Positions 1 to 7,150 of a DNA stretch of 64,000 nucleotides are shown piece by piece; position 1 is the first letter of the stretch; each line of letters opens with the position of its first letter. Position numbers and translations under genes: made by a program. The notes beneath the pieces were generated by a model, which searched no databases, was not told the DNA's origin, and saw only the letters and a list, made by a program, of their open reading frames with translations. Source of the DNA: Actinoplanes couchii (lineage in GTDB: Bacteria > Actinomycetota > Actinomycetes > Mycobacteriales > Micromonosporaceae); contig NZ_BOMG01000096.1 of NCBI RefSeq assembly GCF_016862075.1, positions 1-64,000 of the forward strand, written 5' to 3'.

Positions 1-1
1 C

Positions 2-685
2 CAGATCCTGCGTGGCGACCTGCAACCGGGTGACGAGGTGCCCTCCGAGAGGCAGATAGCAGTCGATTGGAAGGTTGCCCGACCAACTGCCGCGCGGGCC
101 CTTGAGGCACTGCGCCAGCAGGGTTTCGTGGAGAGCCGGCAAGGATCAGGCACATTCGTGCGTGATCGGATGAGGCCCAATCGTCTAGCCCGGGAGCGTT
201 ACTCGCGGGCACGCGAAACCGGGAAGATCTACCCTGCGAATGAACGCGCGGTGATCCTCGCCGCGGGCTATGACGCCGCACCTGACCACGTCGCGGAGGC
301 CCTCGGGCTTTCGGCCGGTGAGCGCGTCGTTCGCCGACAGCGCCTGGTCCATGCCGATGATGAACCCGTGGAGCTCTCCACCGCTTGGTATGCCGCGGTG
401 ACTGGTGAACTGGCTCCCAACCTGCTGCTTCGTGAGCGCATCCGCGAGGGAACCATGGGATATGTCGAAAAGTCGACTGGGCGCCAGGCACGTTACGCTC
501 GCGACGAAATGAGCTCGCGACTCGCGACCGCCCTCGAGTGCGAATCGCTGAGGTTGTCAGGCCCAGCGGCCGTCCTGGTCGTACGTCACGTGGTTCACGA
601 CAGCGAAGATCGGCCACTCGAGTTCACCGAAGCCGTCTTCCCTCCGGATCGCTGGGCTTTCGAGACGACTTACCCGGTCGTCTGA
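2..685 (+). CDS. GntR-family regulator with UTRA effector domain (5' partial)
   Basis: Transcriptional repressor of the HutC/UTRA branch of the GntR family. The frame is open from base 2, so the start codon and first helix lie off the left edge. What remains begins inside the winged helix (LQPGDEVPSERQIA, then GFVESRQGSGTFV), followed by an effector domain of about 150 residues with the UTRA pattern of paired arginines (GERVVRRQRLVHADDEP) and a C-terminal strand pair (VRHVVHDSEDRPLEFTEAVF). UTRA domains bind small ligands, often sugars or amino acids. KorSA-type regulators of actinomycete integrative elements have the same architecture, so an element origin is possible. The gene reads toward the unusual operon at 940-5683 but is separated from it by a long inverted repeat. 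Whether it controls that operon is inference. Confidence 0.85.
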   Translation, partial: QILRGDLQPGDEVPSERQIAVDWKVARPTAARALEALRQQGFVESRQGSGTFVRDRMRPNRLARERYSRARETGKIYPANERAVILAAGYDAAPDHVAEALGLSAGERVVRRQRLVHADDEPVELSTAWYAAVTGELAPNLLLRERIREGTMGYVEKSTGRQARYARDEMSSRLATALECESLRLSGPAAVLVVRHVVHDSEDRPLEFTEAVFPPDRWAFETTYPVV

Positions 686-724
686 GCCGATCTCCTACCG
701 TCCGGCTGAACGATCCGAAGAGGA

Positions 725-793
725 GGTTGCCTACTCGGACTGGCCTATGCCACACTGCACTTGAGTGGCATAGGCCAGTCTGAGAAGGCAACC
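725..793. repeat. Long imperfect inverted repeat (29-bp arms)
   Basis: Left arm 725-753 and right arm 765-793 are inverted copies with only two unpaired positions (737/781, a possible G-U, and 733/785). The inner 16 bp are perfect (gactggcctatgccac at 738-753 against gtggcataggccagtc at 765-780). The loop is 11 nt. The hairpin starts 40 bp after the GntR stop and ends about 145 bp before the next gene. It could terminate GntR transcription, although no U-tract follows. It could also be a regulator-binding site or the remains of a small mobile element. Confidence 0.8.
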
Positions 794-883
794 GAGATCA
801 TACTGTTGCGATTGCAGTGCCGAAATCGCAGAAACGGACCCTCATTCAACGAGCGGATCCATAGGAAGGAGGCCTCAGCCCTC

Positions 884-913
884 ATGAGAACCCATCCATA
901 CAACAGGCGATAA
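884..913 (+). other. Possible 9-codon leader ORF behind a perfect Shine-Dalgarno
   Basis: A perfect aaggagg stands at 866-872. It is followed 11 nt later by ATG and nine codons (MRTHPYNRR) ending in TAA at 911-913, 26 bp before the HTH gene start at 940. The Shine-Dalgarno is stronger than that of any gene in the following operon, so ribosomes probably load here. A leader peptide or translational attenuator is plausible. Chance cannot be excluded for so short a frame. Confidence 0.35.
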
Positions 914-939
914 TCCAATTGTAAGGCGGCGAATAAAGA

Positions 940-1179
940 ATGCCAGACGACCAAATTCGGTTGATGGGAACCTACGAGATCGGCATCCGCCTAGGTATCA
1001 GTCGCCAGCGCGTCTACCAGCTCAGCCGCCGACCCCACTTCCCGTCTCCGGTCGCCTACCTGAGACAAGGCAAGTTGTGGCTCTTTGAGGATGTCGAGAC
1101 TTGGATCACCGTTCACCGTCACAACAGAGCGCCACTGGGCAAATCGGTCGATAAACCAGGAGGTGAGGATGACAGGTAG
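940..1179 (+). CDS. AlpA/excisionase-like small helix-turn-helix protein
   Basis: A 79-aa DNA-binding protein of the AlpA/MerR-like single-domain type. It shows the helix-turn-helix signature GTYEIGIRLGISRQRVYQL (about residues 10-28) followed by a wing and the usual LWLFEDVETWI end, where a Trp-containing helix closes the fold. Such proteins act as excisionases or local regulators in actinomycete mobile elements. It is the first gene of the operon running to 5683 and overlaps the next gene by 11 bp, so it may regulate that operon. Start ATG 940 is preceded by a weak aaggcgg. Confidence 0.75.
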   Translation: MPDDQIRLMGTYEIGIRLGISRQRVYQLSRRPHFPSPVAYLRQGKLWLFEDVETWITVHRHNRAPLGKSVDKPGGEDDR

Positions 1180-1426
1180 CACCTATTACTCAACCTCGGC
1201 AGACCAAGCGCTCTACGAGGCACAGAACATCTTGGACATTCACGTCACGTCGAGTGGGACCGGGCGTTGTGTCGCGTGCGGTTCTCTCGGACCGTGCTGG
1301 CGGCGGGAGAACGCGGTGGTGACTTTCTCGCGCACTCTGCGCTTGCCATTGAGACGGCCAGGGGCCAGCAAGCCAGAATTGATCAACGCGACACGAATAC
1401 CCATACACCGGCAGCCGTTGCAATAG
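1169..1426 (+). CDS. Small conserved protein with CVAC...C motif
   Basis: An 85-aa protein starting at ATG 1169 behind a good ribosome site (ggaggtgagg, 1159-1168), inside the end of the HTH gene. The N-terminal half looks helical (SADQALYEAQNILDIHV). It is followed by GRCVACGSLGPCWRRENA, a three-cysteine CxxC...C arrangement that could bind zinc, then an Arg/Pro-rich tail with ELINATRIP. It resembles small actinobacterial proteins of unknown function. A metal-binding accessory factor is the simplest reading. Because a radical SAM enzyme is encoded two genes on, a modified-peptide role was considered, but length and composition fit a folded protein better. Confidence 0.65.
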   Translation: MTGSTYYSTSADQALYEAQNILDIHVTSSGTGRCVACGSLGPCWRRENAVVTFSRTLRLPLRRPGASKPELINATRIPIHRQPLQ

Positions 1427-1457
1427 GCGCAGCAGACAACTCTCGAGGCGGCAGTTG

Positions 1458-2294
1458 ATGGATGAATCCTATATTCCCGCTCAACATAAATCTCTCGGAA
1501 GCGCTTTTCCCGCGGTTATGGTGACGGGCTGGACCGCCTCAGGGAAGACAACGCTGGTCGAGCACCTCGCCCGGACAGGGCTGCGCCGGATCACGGCCTC
1601 GAAGTTGCTGATCAAACGCCTGGGAGAGACGCAGTCAACCAAGATGGAGCGTCTCCTGTCCTGGCTGGCATCTGATCTGCCCACCCTCCGCGAAGGGGAG
1701 GCCGATCGACTGACGGACTTGGCGGTGTTACGGCGGCTGACGACTCGCGATGAAGGGTGCGTGGTGGAGTCCGCAGGCTCGGTCTCACTGTTGTTGCCGC
1801 CGTACAACGAGGCACTTCTGGTTCGGCTCGATGCGACACCTCAGGTTCGCACGGAGCGCCTCGGCCGGTTGCTCACCGGCCGGATCACGGCAGTTGAAGC
1901 TGCTCTGATCGTCGAGCGTAAGGACGCCGCCACCGCGCACGCGTGCCAGCAGGCATGGGGACTGAATCTGAACGATGCGACGTATCTGCACCGCTACGAC
2001 GTGATCGTCGGCTGCCCCGATGAACGTACATGTGCCAATCCGCAACTATGCCGCAGCGCCACGTCAGAGGTCGTCATTGCCTCCTACCAGGTCTATCGCA
2101 CCTTGTTGGGCGCCGATCGCCATGCCACAGCGATTGCAGTCGATCGCCTGAACGAGACGGCCGAACGGCTTAGTCCTTGGGTGTATCGGTTGGGTCCGTC
2201 GCTGACAGCACCGGACCCACGACAGGACTGGACGAGTCGAATGGCGCACCACGACTTTGACATTGACGTACCACGGAGGGGAGCGTCATGTTGA
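1458..2294 (+). CDS. P-loop kinase, cytidylate-kinase-like
   Basis: A 278-aa P-loop phosphotransferase. Walker A is GWTASGKTT at residues 24-32. A middle segment RLDATPQVRTERL, then a helix VERKDAATAHACQQAWGLNL and the strand YDVIVGCP, follow the order seen in cytidylate-kinase-like proteins (substrate/lid region, then the final core strand). It probably phosphorylates a nucleotide or related small molecule; the substrate cannot be read from sequence. The C-terminal 70 residues are extra to the kinase core. ATG 1458 is preferred over the TTG three bases upstream. The gene overlaps the radical SAM gene by 7 bp, so the two are probably co-translated. Confidence 0.7.
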   Translation: MDESYIPAQHKSLGSAFPAVMVTGWTASGKTTLVEHLARTGLRRITASKLLIKRLGETQSTKMERLLSWLASDLPTLREGEADRLTDLAVLRRLTTRDEGCVVESAGSVSLLLPPYNEALLVRLDATPQVRTERLGRLLTGRITAVEAALIVERKDAATAHACQQAWGLNLNDATYLHRYDVIVGCPDERTCANPQLCRSATSEVVIASYQVYRTLLGADRHATAIAVDRLNETAERLSPWVYRLGPSLTAPDPRQDWTSRMAHHDFDIDVPRRGASC

Positions 2295-3235
2295 CTCTTG
2301 CCGGCATCGTCACCGATCTCGGTTTCCTGCTCGCCATCGATCACTGCGCCCGCGGCTGCGCGCACTGCCCGGCGTTCGGTGACCGAACGCCGGTGCAACG
2401 AGCTCCGCTTCCCGACCTGGCGCGTACGGTCAAGGCTCTCGCAGCCGCGCGGCGCACGATCCGCACCACAGACCGGCGGGTGGTGCACTGCTGGCGGATC
2501 AGTGATCCGCTCGATTACGTCGTCCGCCTGGCAGACGGACGGATCGGCACGTGCGCCGACGTCGCGGAGCTATGGCGTACCCACCTGGGACAGGGCCTGT
2601 ATGTGGTCACCAACGGCAGCGAGGCGAGCCCGATCGCGCGCCGGGCGCTCGCCCAGCTCGTCGACGATTCCGGGCTGACCTCCCAGCTAAAGCTGACCAT
2701 CACCCATGCCGATCGGCACTTCGGGACTCCGCGTTACACGCCTCAACTGGCCGCTGACGTTGCGATCCTGGAGCCGCTGTGGAAACGGGACAGCACCCGT
2801 ATCGAGGACGTCAACGGACGCCGTTTCCGGATCAACGTCAAGACCACCGCGAGCCGCAAAGCCGAGATGCGCGCGGTCCTGCACGAGGTGTTGATCGGCG
2901 CCGGACTGTCCCGCGCTCAAGCGGTCTCCTACTGCGACGATCCCACCAGAGTGCGGTTCAAACCGATCTATGATCTCGGCGATGCGGCCGGAGCGTCGAG
3001 CCCGGTCGCCGGCGCGCTCGATGTGCGTCGCGCCGACGGGCGCCGCCACAAGCCGACCGGCGGAACCCGCCGACAGATGCAGTTCGGCATCCGGCCGGAT
3101 CGGCGGCTCTTCGTGGTCGACATGTACGCCTTCACCGAGCACGACCTGGGTGATGACGACCAACCTCTGATCTGGCCGGAAGGTCTGGATGGGATCGACC
3201 TGCATGCTCCGCTGAAGGACCTGACCCGTGCCTGA
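2288..3235 (+). CDS. Radical SAM domain protein
   Basis: A 315-aa protein with the cluster-binding motif CARGCAHC (C20, C24, C27) of the radical SAM superfamily, expected to hold a [4Fe-4S] cluster and cleave S-adenosylmethionine. The second core region is VVHCWRISDPLDY (about residues 74-86), where a GGE-type motif normally lies; the DPLDY form recalls the subgroup that has DPLDW/Y. Later strands (GLYVVTNGSEAS, LKLTITHADR) fit the partial TIM barrel. The C-terminal 100 residues have an Arg-rich stretch and no extra Cys cluster. The reaction is unknown. Its partners are a kinase, a DUF89 phosphatase, MazG and a histidine phosphatase, which points to a phosphorylated small molecule, perhaps a nucleotide. 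It overlaps both neighbours by 7-8 bp. Confidence 0.8.
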   Translation: MLTLAGIVTDLGFLLAIDHCARGCAHCPAFGDRTPVQRAPLPDLARTVKALAAARRTIRTTDRRVVHCWRISDPLDYVVRLADGRIGTCADVAELWRTHLGQGLYVVTNGSEASPIARRALAQLVDDSGLTSQLKLTITHADRHFGTPRYTPQLAADVAILEPLWKRDSTRIEDVNGRRFRINVKTTASRKAEMRAVLHEVLIGAGLSRAQAVSYCDDPTRVRFKPIYDLGDAAGASSPVAGALDVRRADGRRHKPTGGTRRQMQFGIRPDRRLFVVDMYAFTEHDLGDDDQPLIWPEGLDGIDLHAPLKDLTRA

Positions 3236-4736
3236 CTCATGGGCGACCATCGATCAAGCGACGTGGAAACGGTTGAATGCGACCTTTCTCGGCAGTGACG
3301 AACCTCCCGCCGAGGCCGTACGGCGGGTGCTGGCGAGCGACGTCTACCAGCCGGACAGTTTCACCGTTGCCGAACGGCTGCACGCTCCGCTGTGGCTCGA
3401 CCCGACAGAACGTGATGCCGAGAGGTGGCTGCACCGACTTGTCACCAGCCGGTTGCCGACGGCACCGGCCCGCCTGCCGAGCCCGCTTCGAGACGCCGCG
3501 GCCAGGCATGTGACCAGCGAGGTCTGGCGAGTCCTCGGAACCAGGGTAGACAGCCGTACGGTGGCTGAAACCCTGTGGAATCAGGAGGTGCCCTACCTGA
3601 TCGACCGGGTCATCGGCTGGTGCCTCTACGGCGACGCCACCAAGACGTTCGACGTCACCCAGGGCTTCAACCAACGAGGCGCGGCCTTCATCAGTCGCTT
3701 CCACCATCAGCACGCCGCCGGCCTGCTACGCCTGGAAAACCCAGGCCTCCTCCGGGTCGCGGTCGCCGCTGGTCTGCTCGGCCTGGACGAAAAGGGAGGC
3801 TCGCGACGTTGTGACCCGATCCCGCTGACAGCCACATCCCGCGCCAACAAAGGCGTCTGGGAACGCCTACGCGGATACGCGAACGTCCTACCTGCCGTAG
3901 ATCACTCGGACGCTTTGATCAGAAGCGTCTCCTCAGGACCCGTTCACCTCGTGTGGTGGCTCGACGACCTCGTCGAAACCTCATTCGATCTTCTGCTGAT
4001 CCAACGACTCGTCCTGACAAACCCCCGCCTGAAAGTCACGATCGTGGCGAAACACGGCCAACACGACAACGACGCCAGCACTACAGCCGTACGGCGAATG
4101 CTGAAGCTACCCACTCTCACACCGCTGCGTCAGGTCGTCGCGTCCGAACGCGTGACGCTGTCACGACATGGTCCGAGGATGGCAACCGCCAACCCCCTCA
4201 AGCTGCACAAATCCCTACTCGACACCATCGCCCGTAGCGCTATCATGGTTTGCAAAGGGGGACGCATCCACGAGATGTTCAACGGCAACATCGCAGCTCC
4301 CATGTTCACCGCCTACGTCGTGGTCCGCCCGTTCACCGAAGCACAAGCCGGCGTCGACAGCACCGGTGCACCGCTCATGATCTTCGGGGCTGAGCCAGGG
4401 GAATGGTCCTGGTGGGGATTTCAGGGCCGGGCACGCCGTACCCTGAACCTGCCAACCGGGCGCACAGTTCCCGTATGCCACACGACGGTGGCCGAGCATG
4501 CCCACCGCGCCCGTACCCCAGACCCGTTATCTCTTCTGGATGCCCTGACGCACCTCGTCGCCACCTGGCCAGGGCTCCGGCACCGTTACAGTCACGCCGT
4601 CCGAGCCGAGATACGGCTCCTGCACAACCGCATCCGTCCGCACTCCGCAGCCCTACCGGCGGCGCTCCGCGCCGTACTCGACGAGGCCAACCTCATCAGC
4701 AAAGGAGAACCCACCCATGCCGACAGAAGCCGATGA
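3228..4736 (+). CDS. DUF89/ARMT1-like metal-dependent phosphatase
   Basis: A 502-aa protein whose C-terminal half matches the DUF89 (damage-control phosphatase) pattern: LDDLVETSFDLLLIQRL at 245-261 in place of the usual DNxxE...FDLLLI motif, VAKHGQHDNDAS at 273-284 for the K...ND loop, and MVCKGGRIHEMF at 340-351 for the SKGxxNFE loop. Family members use a divalent metal to remove phosphate from toxic or side-product phosphometabolites. D246/D247, E250, D282 and K343 are the likely metal and phosphate ligands; the usual Asn is Asp here. The N-terminal 230 residues are helical with no obvious match. The start overlaps the radical SAM gene by 8 bp and the end overlaps mazG by 20 bp. Assignment rests on motif order, not overall identity. 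Confidence 0.65.
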   Translation: MPDSWATIDQATWKRLNATFLGSDEPPAEAVRRVLASDVYQPDSFTVAERLHAPLWLDPTERDAERWLHRLVTSRLPTAPARLPSPLRDAAARHVTSEVWRVLGTRVDSRTVAETLWNQEVPYLIDRVIGWCLYGDATKTFDVTQGFNQRGAAFISRFHHQHAAGLLRLENPGLLRVAVAAGLLGLDEKGGSRRCDPIPLTATSRANKGVWERLRGYANVLPAVDHSDALIRSVSSGPVHLVWWLDDLVETSFDLLLIQRLVLTNPRLKVTIVAKHGQHDNDASTTAVRRMLKLPTLTPLRQVVASERVTLSRHGPRMATANPLKLHKSLLDTIARSAIMVCKGGRIHEMFNGNIAAPMFTAYVVVRPFTEAQAGVDSTGAPLMIFGAEPGEWSWWGFQGRARRTLNLPTGRTVPVCHTTVAEHAHRARTPDPLSLLDALTHLVATWPGLRHRYSHAVRAEIRLLHNRIRPHSAALPAALRAVLDEANLISKGEPTHADRSR

Positions 4737-5067
4737 CACCTTCACCCAGCTTGCTCAACTGGTTGCCGCACTCGACCGCCGGTTCCCCGCACACAACGGA
4801 CCCTTCGAGAGGGTCTCTCGTCTCGCCGAGGAAGCCGGTGAACTGGCCGGCGCGGTCAACCACGCCGAAGGCATGGGAGTCAAGAACCAGAAGCACGGCG
4901 AACCCGACTTGAAGAACCTCGTCAAGGAGGTCGAGGACGTCTTGCGCAGTGCCGTCGGGATCGCCCATCACTACGGCGTCCTGAACCAGGTCCGTGAGTC
5001 CATCGCCCACCACCACGCCGGCTACCGGGATCAGGGATATATCCCCGACCATGTCCATGCCGGCTGA
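4717..5067 (+). CDS. MazG-like nucleotide pyrophosphohydrolase
   Basis: A 116-aa all-alpha NTP pyrophosphohydrolase of the MazG type. The acidic metal-binding motif is complete: EEAGEL at residues 38-43 and EVEDV at 71-75, giving the ExxE...ExxD signature. Such enzymes hydrolyse NTPs or modified dNTPs to the monophosphate and pyrophosphate. The single-domain length is typical of house-cleaning or phage-related MazG. A Shine-Dalgarno (aaggaga, about 4700-4706) lies inside the preceding gene, consistent with translational coupling. With the kinase and two phosphatases around it, nucleotide turnover is the common theme of this operon. Confidence 0.85.
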   Translation: MPTEADDTFTQLAQLVAALDRRFPAHNGPFERVSRLAEEAGELAGAVNHAEGMGVKNQKHGEPDLKNLVKEVEDVLRSAVGIAHHYGVLNQVRESIAHHHAGYRDQGYIPDHVHAG

Positions 5068-5683
5068 AGTCCTTCTCGTCCGGCACGGCCGAGCCCGCTG
5101 CAACGACACCGGCACCATAGCCGGACCGGGTTGCGGCGGCCTGACCACGGCCGGTCGCGAACAAGCCGTCGCCACTGCCCGACGGCTCGCGACCGGCCCG
5201 TCGATACGTGCCGTACACGCCAGCATCACCCTCCGCGCCTGGCAGACCGGCCAGATCATCGCCGATGCCCTCCATCTCGACGTCGTCGCCGAACCGGAGC
5301 TTCGAGTACCCGACCCAGGAATCGCCGAGGGCGAACTCTGGGAAAGCGCTCGTACCAGGTGGCCCGCGACAACCGATAGCCCGACCCGACCGGCTGCACC
5401 CGGCGGCGAACCCTGGTCCGCTTACCTGGACCGTGCCGGGCAGGCGTGGAACCGGCTGTTCGACACCAGCACACCCGGCATCGTGGTGATCGTCGGCCAC
5501 AGCGAAACTCTCGGTGCGGCTCTGCACTTTCTCCTAGGCGTGGAAAGTCTGGGGCGCCTCAAACTCGCCTTCGACCATTGCGCCATCACCACCTGGCAAC
5601 CCGCCGTCGAATGGCCCGGAATGCGACACCCACAACACCGCTGGACACTCACGCGTTACAACGACACCCATCACCTCGCATAG
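5051..5683 (+). CDS. Histidine phosphatase family protein
   Basis: A 210-aa member of the phosphoglycerate-mutase-like histidine phosphatase family. The phosphorylated His is in LVRHGRA (RHG at 11-13). R62 (HASITLRAWQT), an acidic pair around E93/E95 (IAEGELWES) and the second catalytic His in VGHSETL (H150) complete the active site. It would dephosphorylate a small phosphoester; members range from sugar phosphates to alpha-ribazole phosphate. ATG 5051 is used, within the end of mazG (17-bp overlap); ATG 5057 is possible. It is the last gene of the operon, and its 3' end runs into a gene remnant on the other strand. Confidence 0.85.
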   Translation: MSMPAEVLLVRHGRARCNDTGTIAGPGCGGLTTAGREQAVATARRLATGPSIRAVHASITLRAWQTGQIIADALHLDVVAEPELRVPDPGIAEGELWESARTRWPATTDSPTRPAAPGGEPWSAYLDRAGQAWNRLFDTSTPGIVVIVGHSETLGAALHFLLGVESLGRLKLAFDHCAITTWQPAVEWPGMRHPQHRWTLTRYNDTHHLA

Positions 5684-5865
5684 TTCTTCGGGAGCACCAG
5701 GGGTTTGCCGGTCGTCGGGTCGATGACGTTGAGGGCGGTGAGCAGATCGAGGACTTCGGGCTATTAGGCAAGGTCGAGAAAGGTGGTCGGTTCGTCGAGC
5801 GGCAGCAGGTCGATGTCCTGGGCGAGTACCAGGACGATCCACAAGCGCTGACGTTGCCAGCCGGA
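5671..5865 (-). pseudogene. Remnant of siderophore-type ABC transporter ATPase
   Basis: Reading leftward, one frame gives SGWQRQRLWIVLVLAQDIDL and then LLPLDEPTTFLDLA, which is the signature-motif-to-Walker-B stretch of FepC-like iron-siderophore ATPases. Two tandem stops (TAA TAG, bases 5766-5761) follow where DLAHQ would continue. The same frame then resumes as EVLDLLTALN before diverging. There is no Walker A and no intact start. The fragment is dead and overlaps the 3' end of the histidine phosphatase gene. Confidence 0.7.
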
Positions 5866-5968
5866 GCCGTGACGCGGCGGCGAGTCCGGGATCACGTCGG
5901 GTGGTCGCGGGCCTGTGGAGTCACCGGTTGTGGCCGTGCGGTTGCGCTACTAGGTTGAGCGTTGCCAT

Positions 5969-6067
5969 CTGCGGCGTCGTGAGGGAAACCGGTGGGAATC
6001 CGGTGCGGTCGCGCCACTGTTACCGGCCCGAGCCCGGGCCGGGAGTCAGAGAGCTCGCTCGCCGCAG
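5969..6067 (+). promoter_or_regulatory. Cobalamin riboswitch upstream of cbtBA
   Basis: The B12-box region is plain: gagggaaaccggtgggaatc, then ccggtgcggtcgcgccactg, and a later gggagtcag. A closing P1 helix pairs ctgcggcg (5969-5976) with cgccgcag (6060-6067). A second hairpin (acggga 6076-6081 with tcccgt 6089-6094) sits directly before the aggagg Shine-Dalgarno (6095-6100) of cbtB. It is placed to block cobalt uptake when cobalamin is plentiful. The aptamer is seen in sequence; the mechanism is inferred. Confidence 0.85.
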
Positions 6068-6111
6068 CCCCACGGACGGGACGCGTCATCCCGTAGGAGG
6101 TTCGATCTCGC

Positions 6112-6315
6112 ATGTCCGATGTGAAGCCGGTACAACCCACCGGAGTGCCCGCGGTCTCCGGGCAACTGCTCGGCACGGCCCTCGGCGCCGTTCTCATCAT
6201 GCTGCTGCTGGCGTACCTGGTCGCCTTCGACCAGGGCGGCCTCTCCCAGAGCGGCATGTACCTGCACGAGCTGATGCACGACGGCCGGCACCTGCTGGGT
6301 GTGCCGTGCCACTGA
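6112..6315 (+). CDS. cbtB: CbtB, cobalt transporter small subunit
   Basis: A 67-aa protein with one central transmembrane helix (about residues 18-38, LGTALGAVLIMLLLAYLVAF) and the histidine-rich C-terminus HELMHDGRHLLGVPCH typical of CbtB. With CbtA it forms a predicted cobalt transport system found under cobalamin control. The start ATG follows a strong aggagg. Its stop overlaps the GTG start of cbtA by 10 bp, so the pair is coupled. The riboswitch immediately upstream supports cobalt rather than another metal. Confidence 0.88.
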   Translation: MSDVKPVQPTGVPAVSGQLLGTALGAVLIMLLLAYLVAFDQGGLSQSGMYLHELMHDGRHLLGVPCH

Positions 6316-7064
6316 CCGCCGCCCCCAACTTCATCTCGCTGCTGCTGCGCGGCCTGCTCGCGGGCCTCATCGCCGGTCTGCTGGCCGGTGCTTTCGCGTA
6401 CACGTTCGGCGAGACCCACATCGACGCGGCGATCGCCATCGAGGAGGCTGCCGCGCCGCCGGCTGAGCCGGGCGCCGTCGAGGAGGAGCCGCTGGTCAGC
6501 CGGGAGGGCCAGAAGGCCGGCCTGGTGCTCGCCACGACGTTGTACGGCATCGCGATGGGCGGCATGCTGGCCACCGCGTACATGCTGCTGCGCCGCCGGT
6601 TGCGGACCGGCAGCGACAGCCGGGCCGCTTTCGGCCTGGCCGGGGCGGCACTGGCCGGGATCGTGGTGATCCCGTTCCTGAAGTATCCGCCGAACCCGCC
6701 GGCCGTCGGCGATCCGGACACCATCGGACAGCGCACCTGGAGCTATCTGGCGGTACTGGTACTCGGGCTGGTCGCCGTGTGGGCCGCGGTGATCGCCGCC
6801 CGCACCCAGACCGCCGAGTGGCGTCGCGCGGCTGCCGGTGCCGTTGCGTTCCTGGTCGTCGTCGCGGTCGCCTATCTGCTGCTGCCGGACATCAACGAGG
6901 TGCCGGACACCTTCCCCGCGTCCCTGTTGTGGGAGTTCCGGGTCACCTCGCTCGGGGTGCAGACGGTGCTGTGGTCGGTTCTCGGTCTCGCCTTCGGCGC
7001 CCTGGTCACGCCGCGCGGAACGCCCACCCGGACGGCAGCGGCAACGGAATCGGCTGCCGCGTAA
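6306..7064 (+). CDS. cbtA: CbtA, cobalt transporter membrane subunit
   Basis: A 252-aa integral membrane protein starting at GTG 6306 (MPLTAAPNFISLLLRG). Five to six hydrophobic helices are visible: about 8-27, 70-92, 107-125, 140-160, 172-190 and a last one near 215-235. Between the first two is an acidic, Ala/Pro-rich loop (EEAAAPPAEPGAVEEE) that could attract metal. The motif KYPPNPPAVGDPDTI is characteristic of CbtA. It acts with CbtB in cobalt import for cobalamin synthesis. A perfect 13-bp hairpin 15 bp after the stop closes the two-gene operon. Confidence 0.88.
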   Translation: MPLTAAPNFISLLLRGLLAGLIAGLLAGAFAYTFGETHIDAAIAIEEAAAPPAEPGAVEEEPLVSREGQKAGLVLATTLYGIAMGGMLATAYMLLRRRLRTGSDSRAAFGLAGAALAGIVVIPFLKYPPNPPAVGDPDTIGQRTWSYLAVLVLGLVAVWAAVIAARTQTAEWRRAAAGAVAFLVVVAVAYLLLPDINEVPDTFPASLLWEFRVTSLGVQTVLWSVLGLAFGALVTPRGTPTRTAAATESAAA

Positions 7065-7078
7065 CCCCTGAACCACGA

Positions 7079-7110
7079 AACGGCCGGGACCACGGACGGT
7101 CCCGGCCGTT
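7079..7110 (+). terminator. Hairpin terminator after cbtBA
   Basis: A perfect 13-bp stem (aacggccgggacc 7079-7091 with ggtcccggccgtt 7098-7110) has a 6-nt loop and starts 15 bp after the cbtA stop. No clear T-run follows, as is common in high-GC actinomycetes. Confidence 0.75.
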
Positions 7111-7150
7111 CCACATGTAGTGACCGATGTCGGTTAGCATGATCCGCGGT

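Noticed and set aside
1169..1426. RiPP precursor peptide
   Set aside because: 85 residues with a folded-looking helix and zinc-type Cys spacing, no leader/core split, no transporter or peptidase nearby.
2288..3235. Radical SAM protein as a true viperin
   Set aside because: The CxxxCxxC motif is present, but the flanking viperin motifs are not recognisable; only the neighbourhood is similar.
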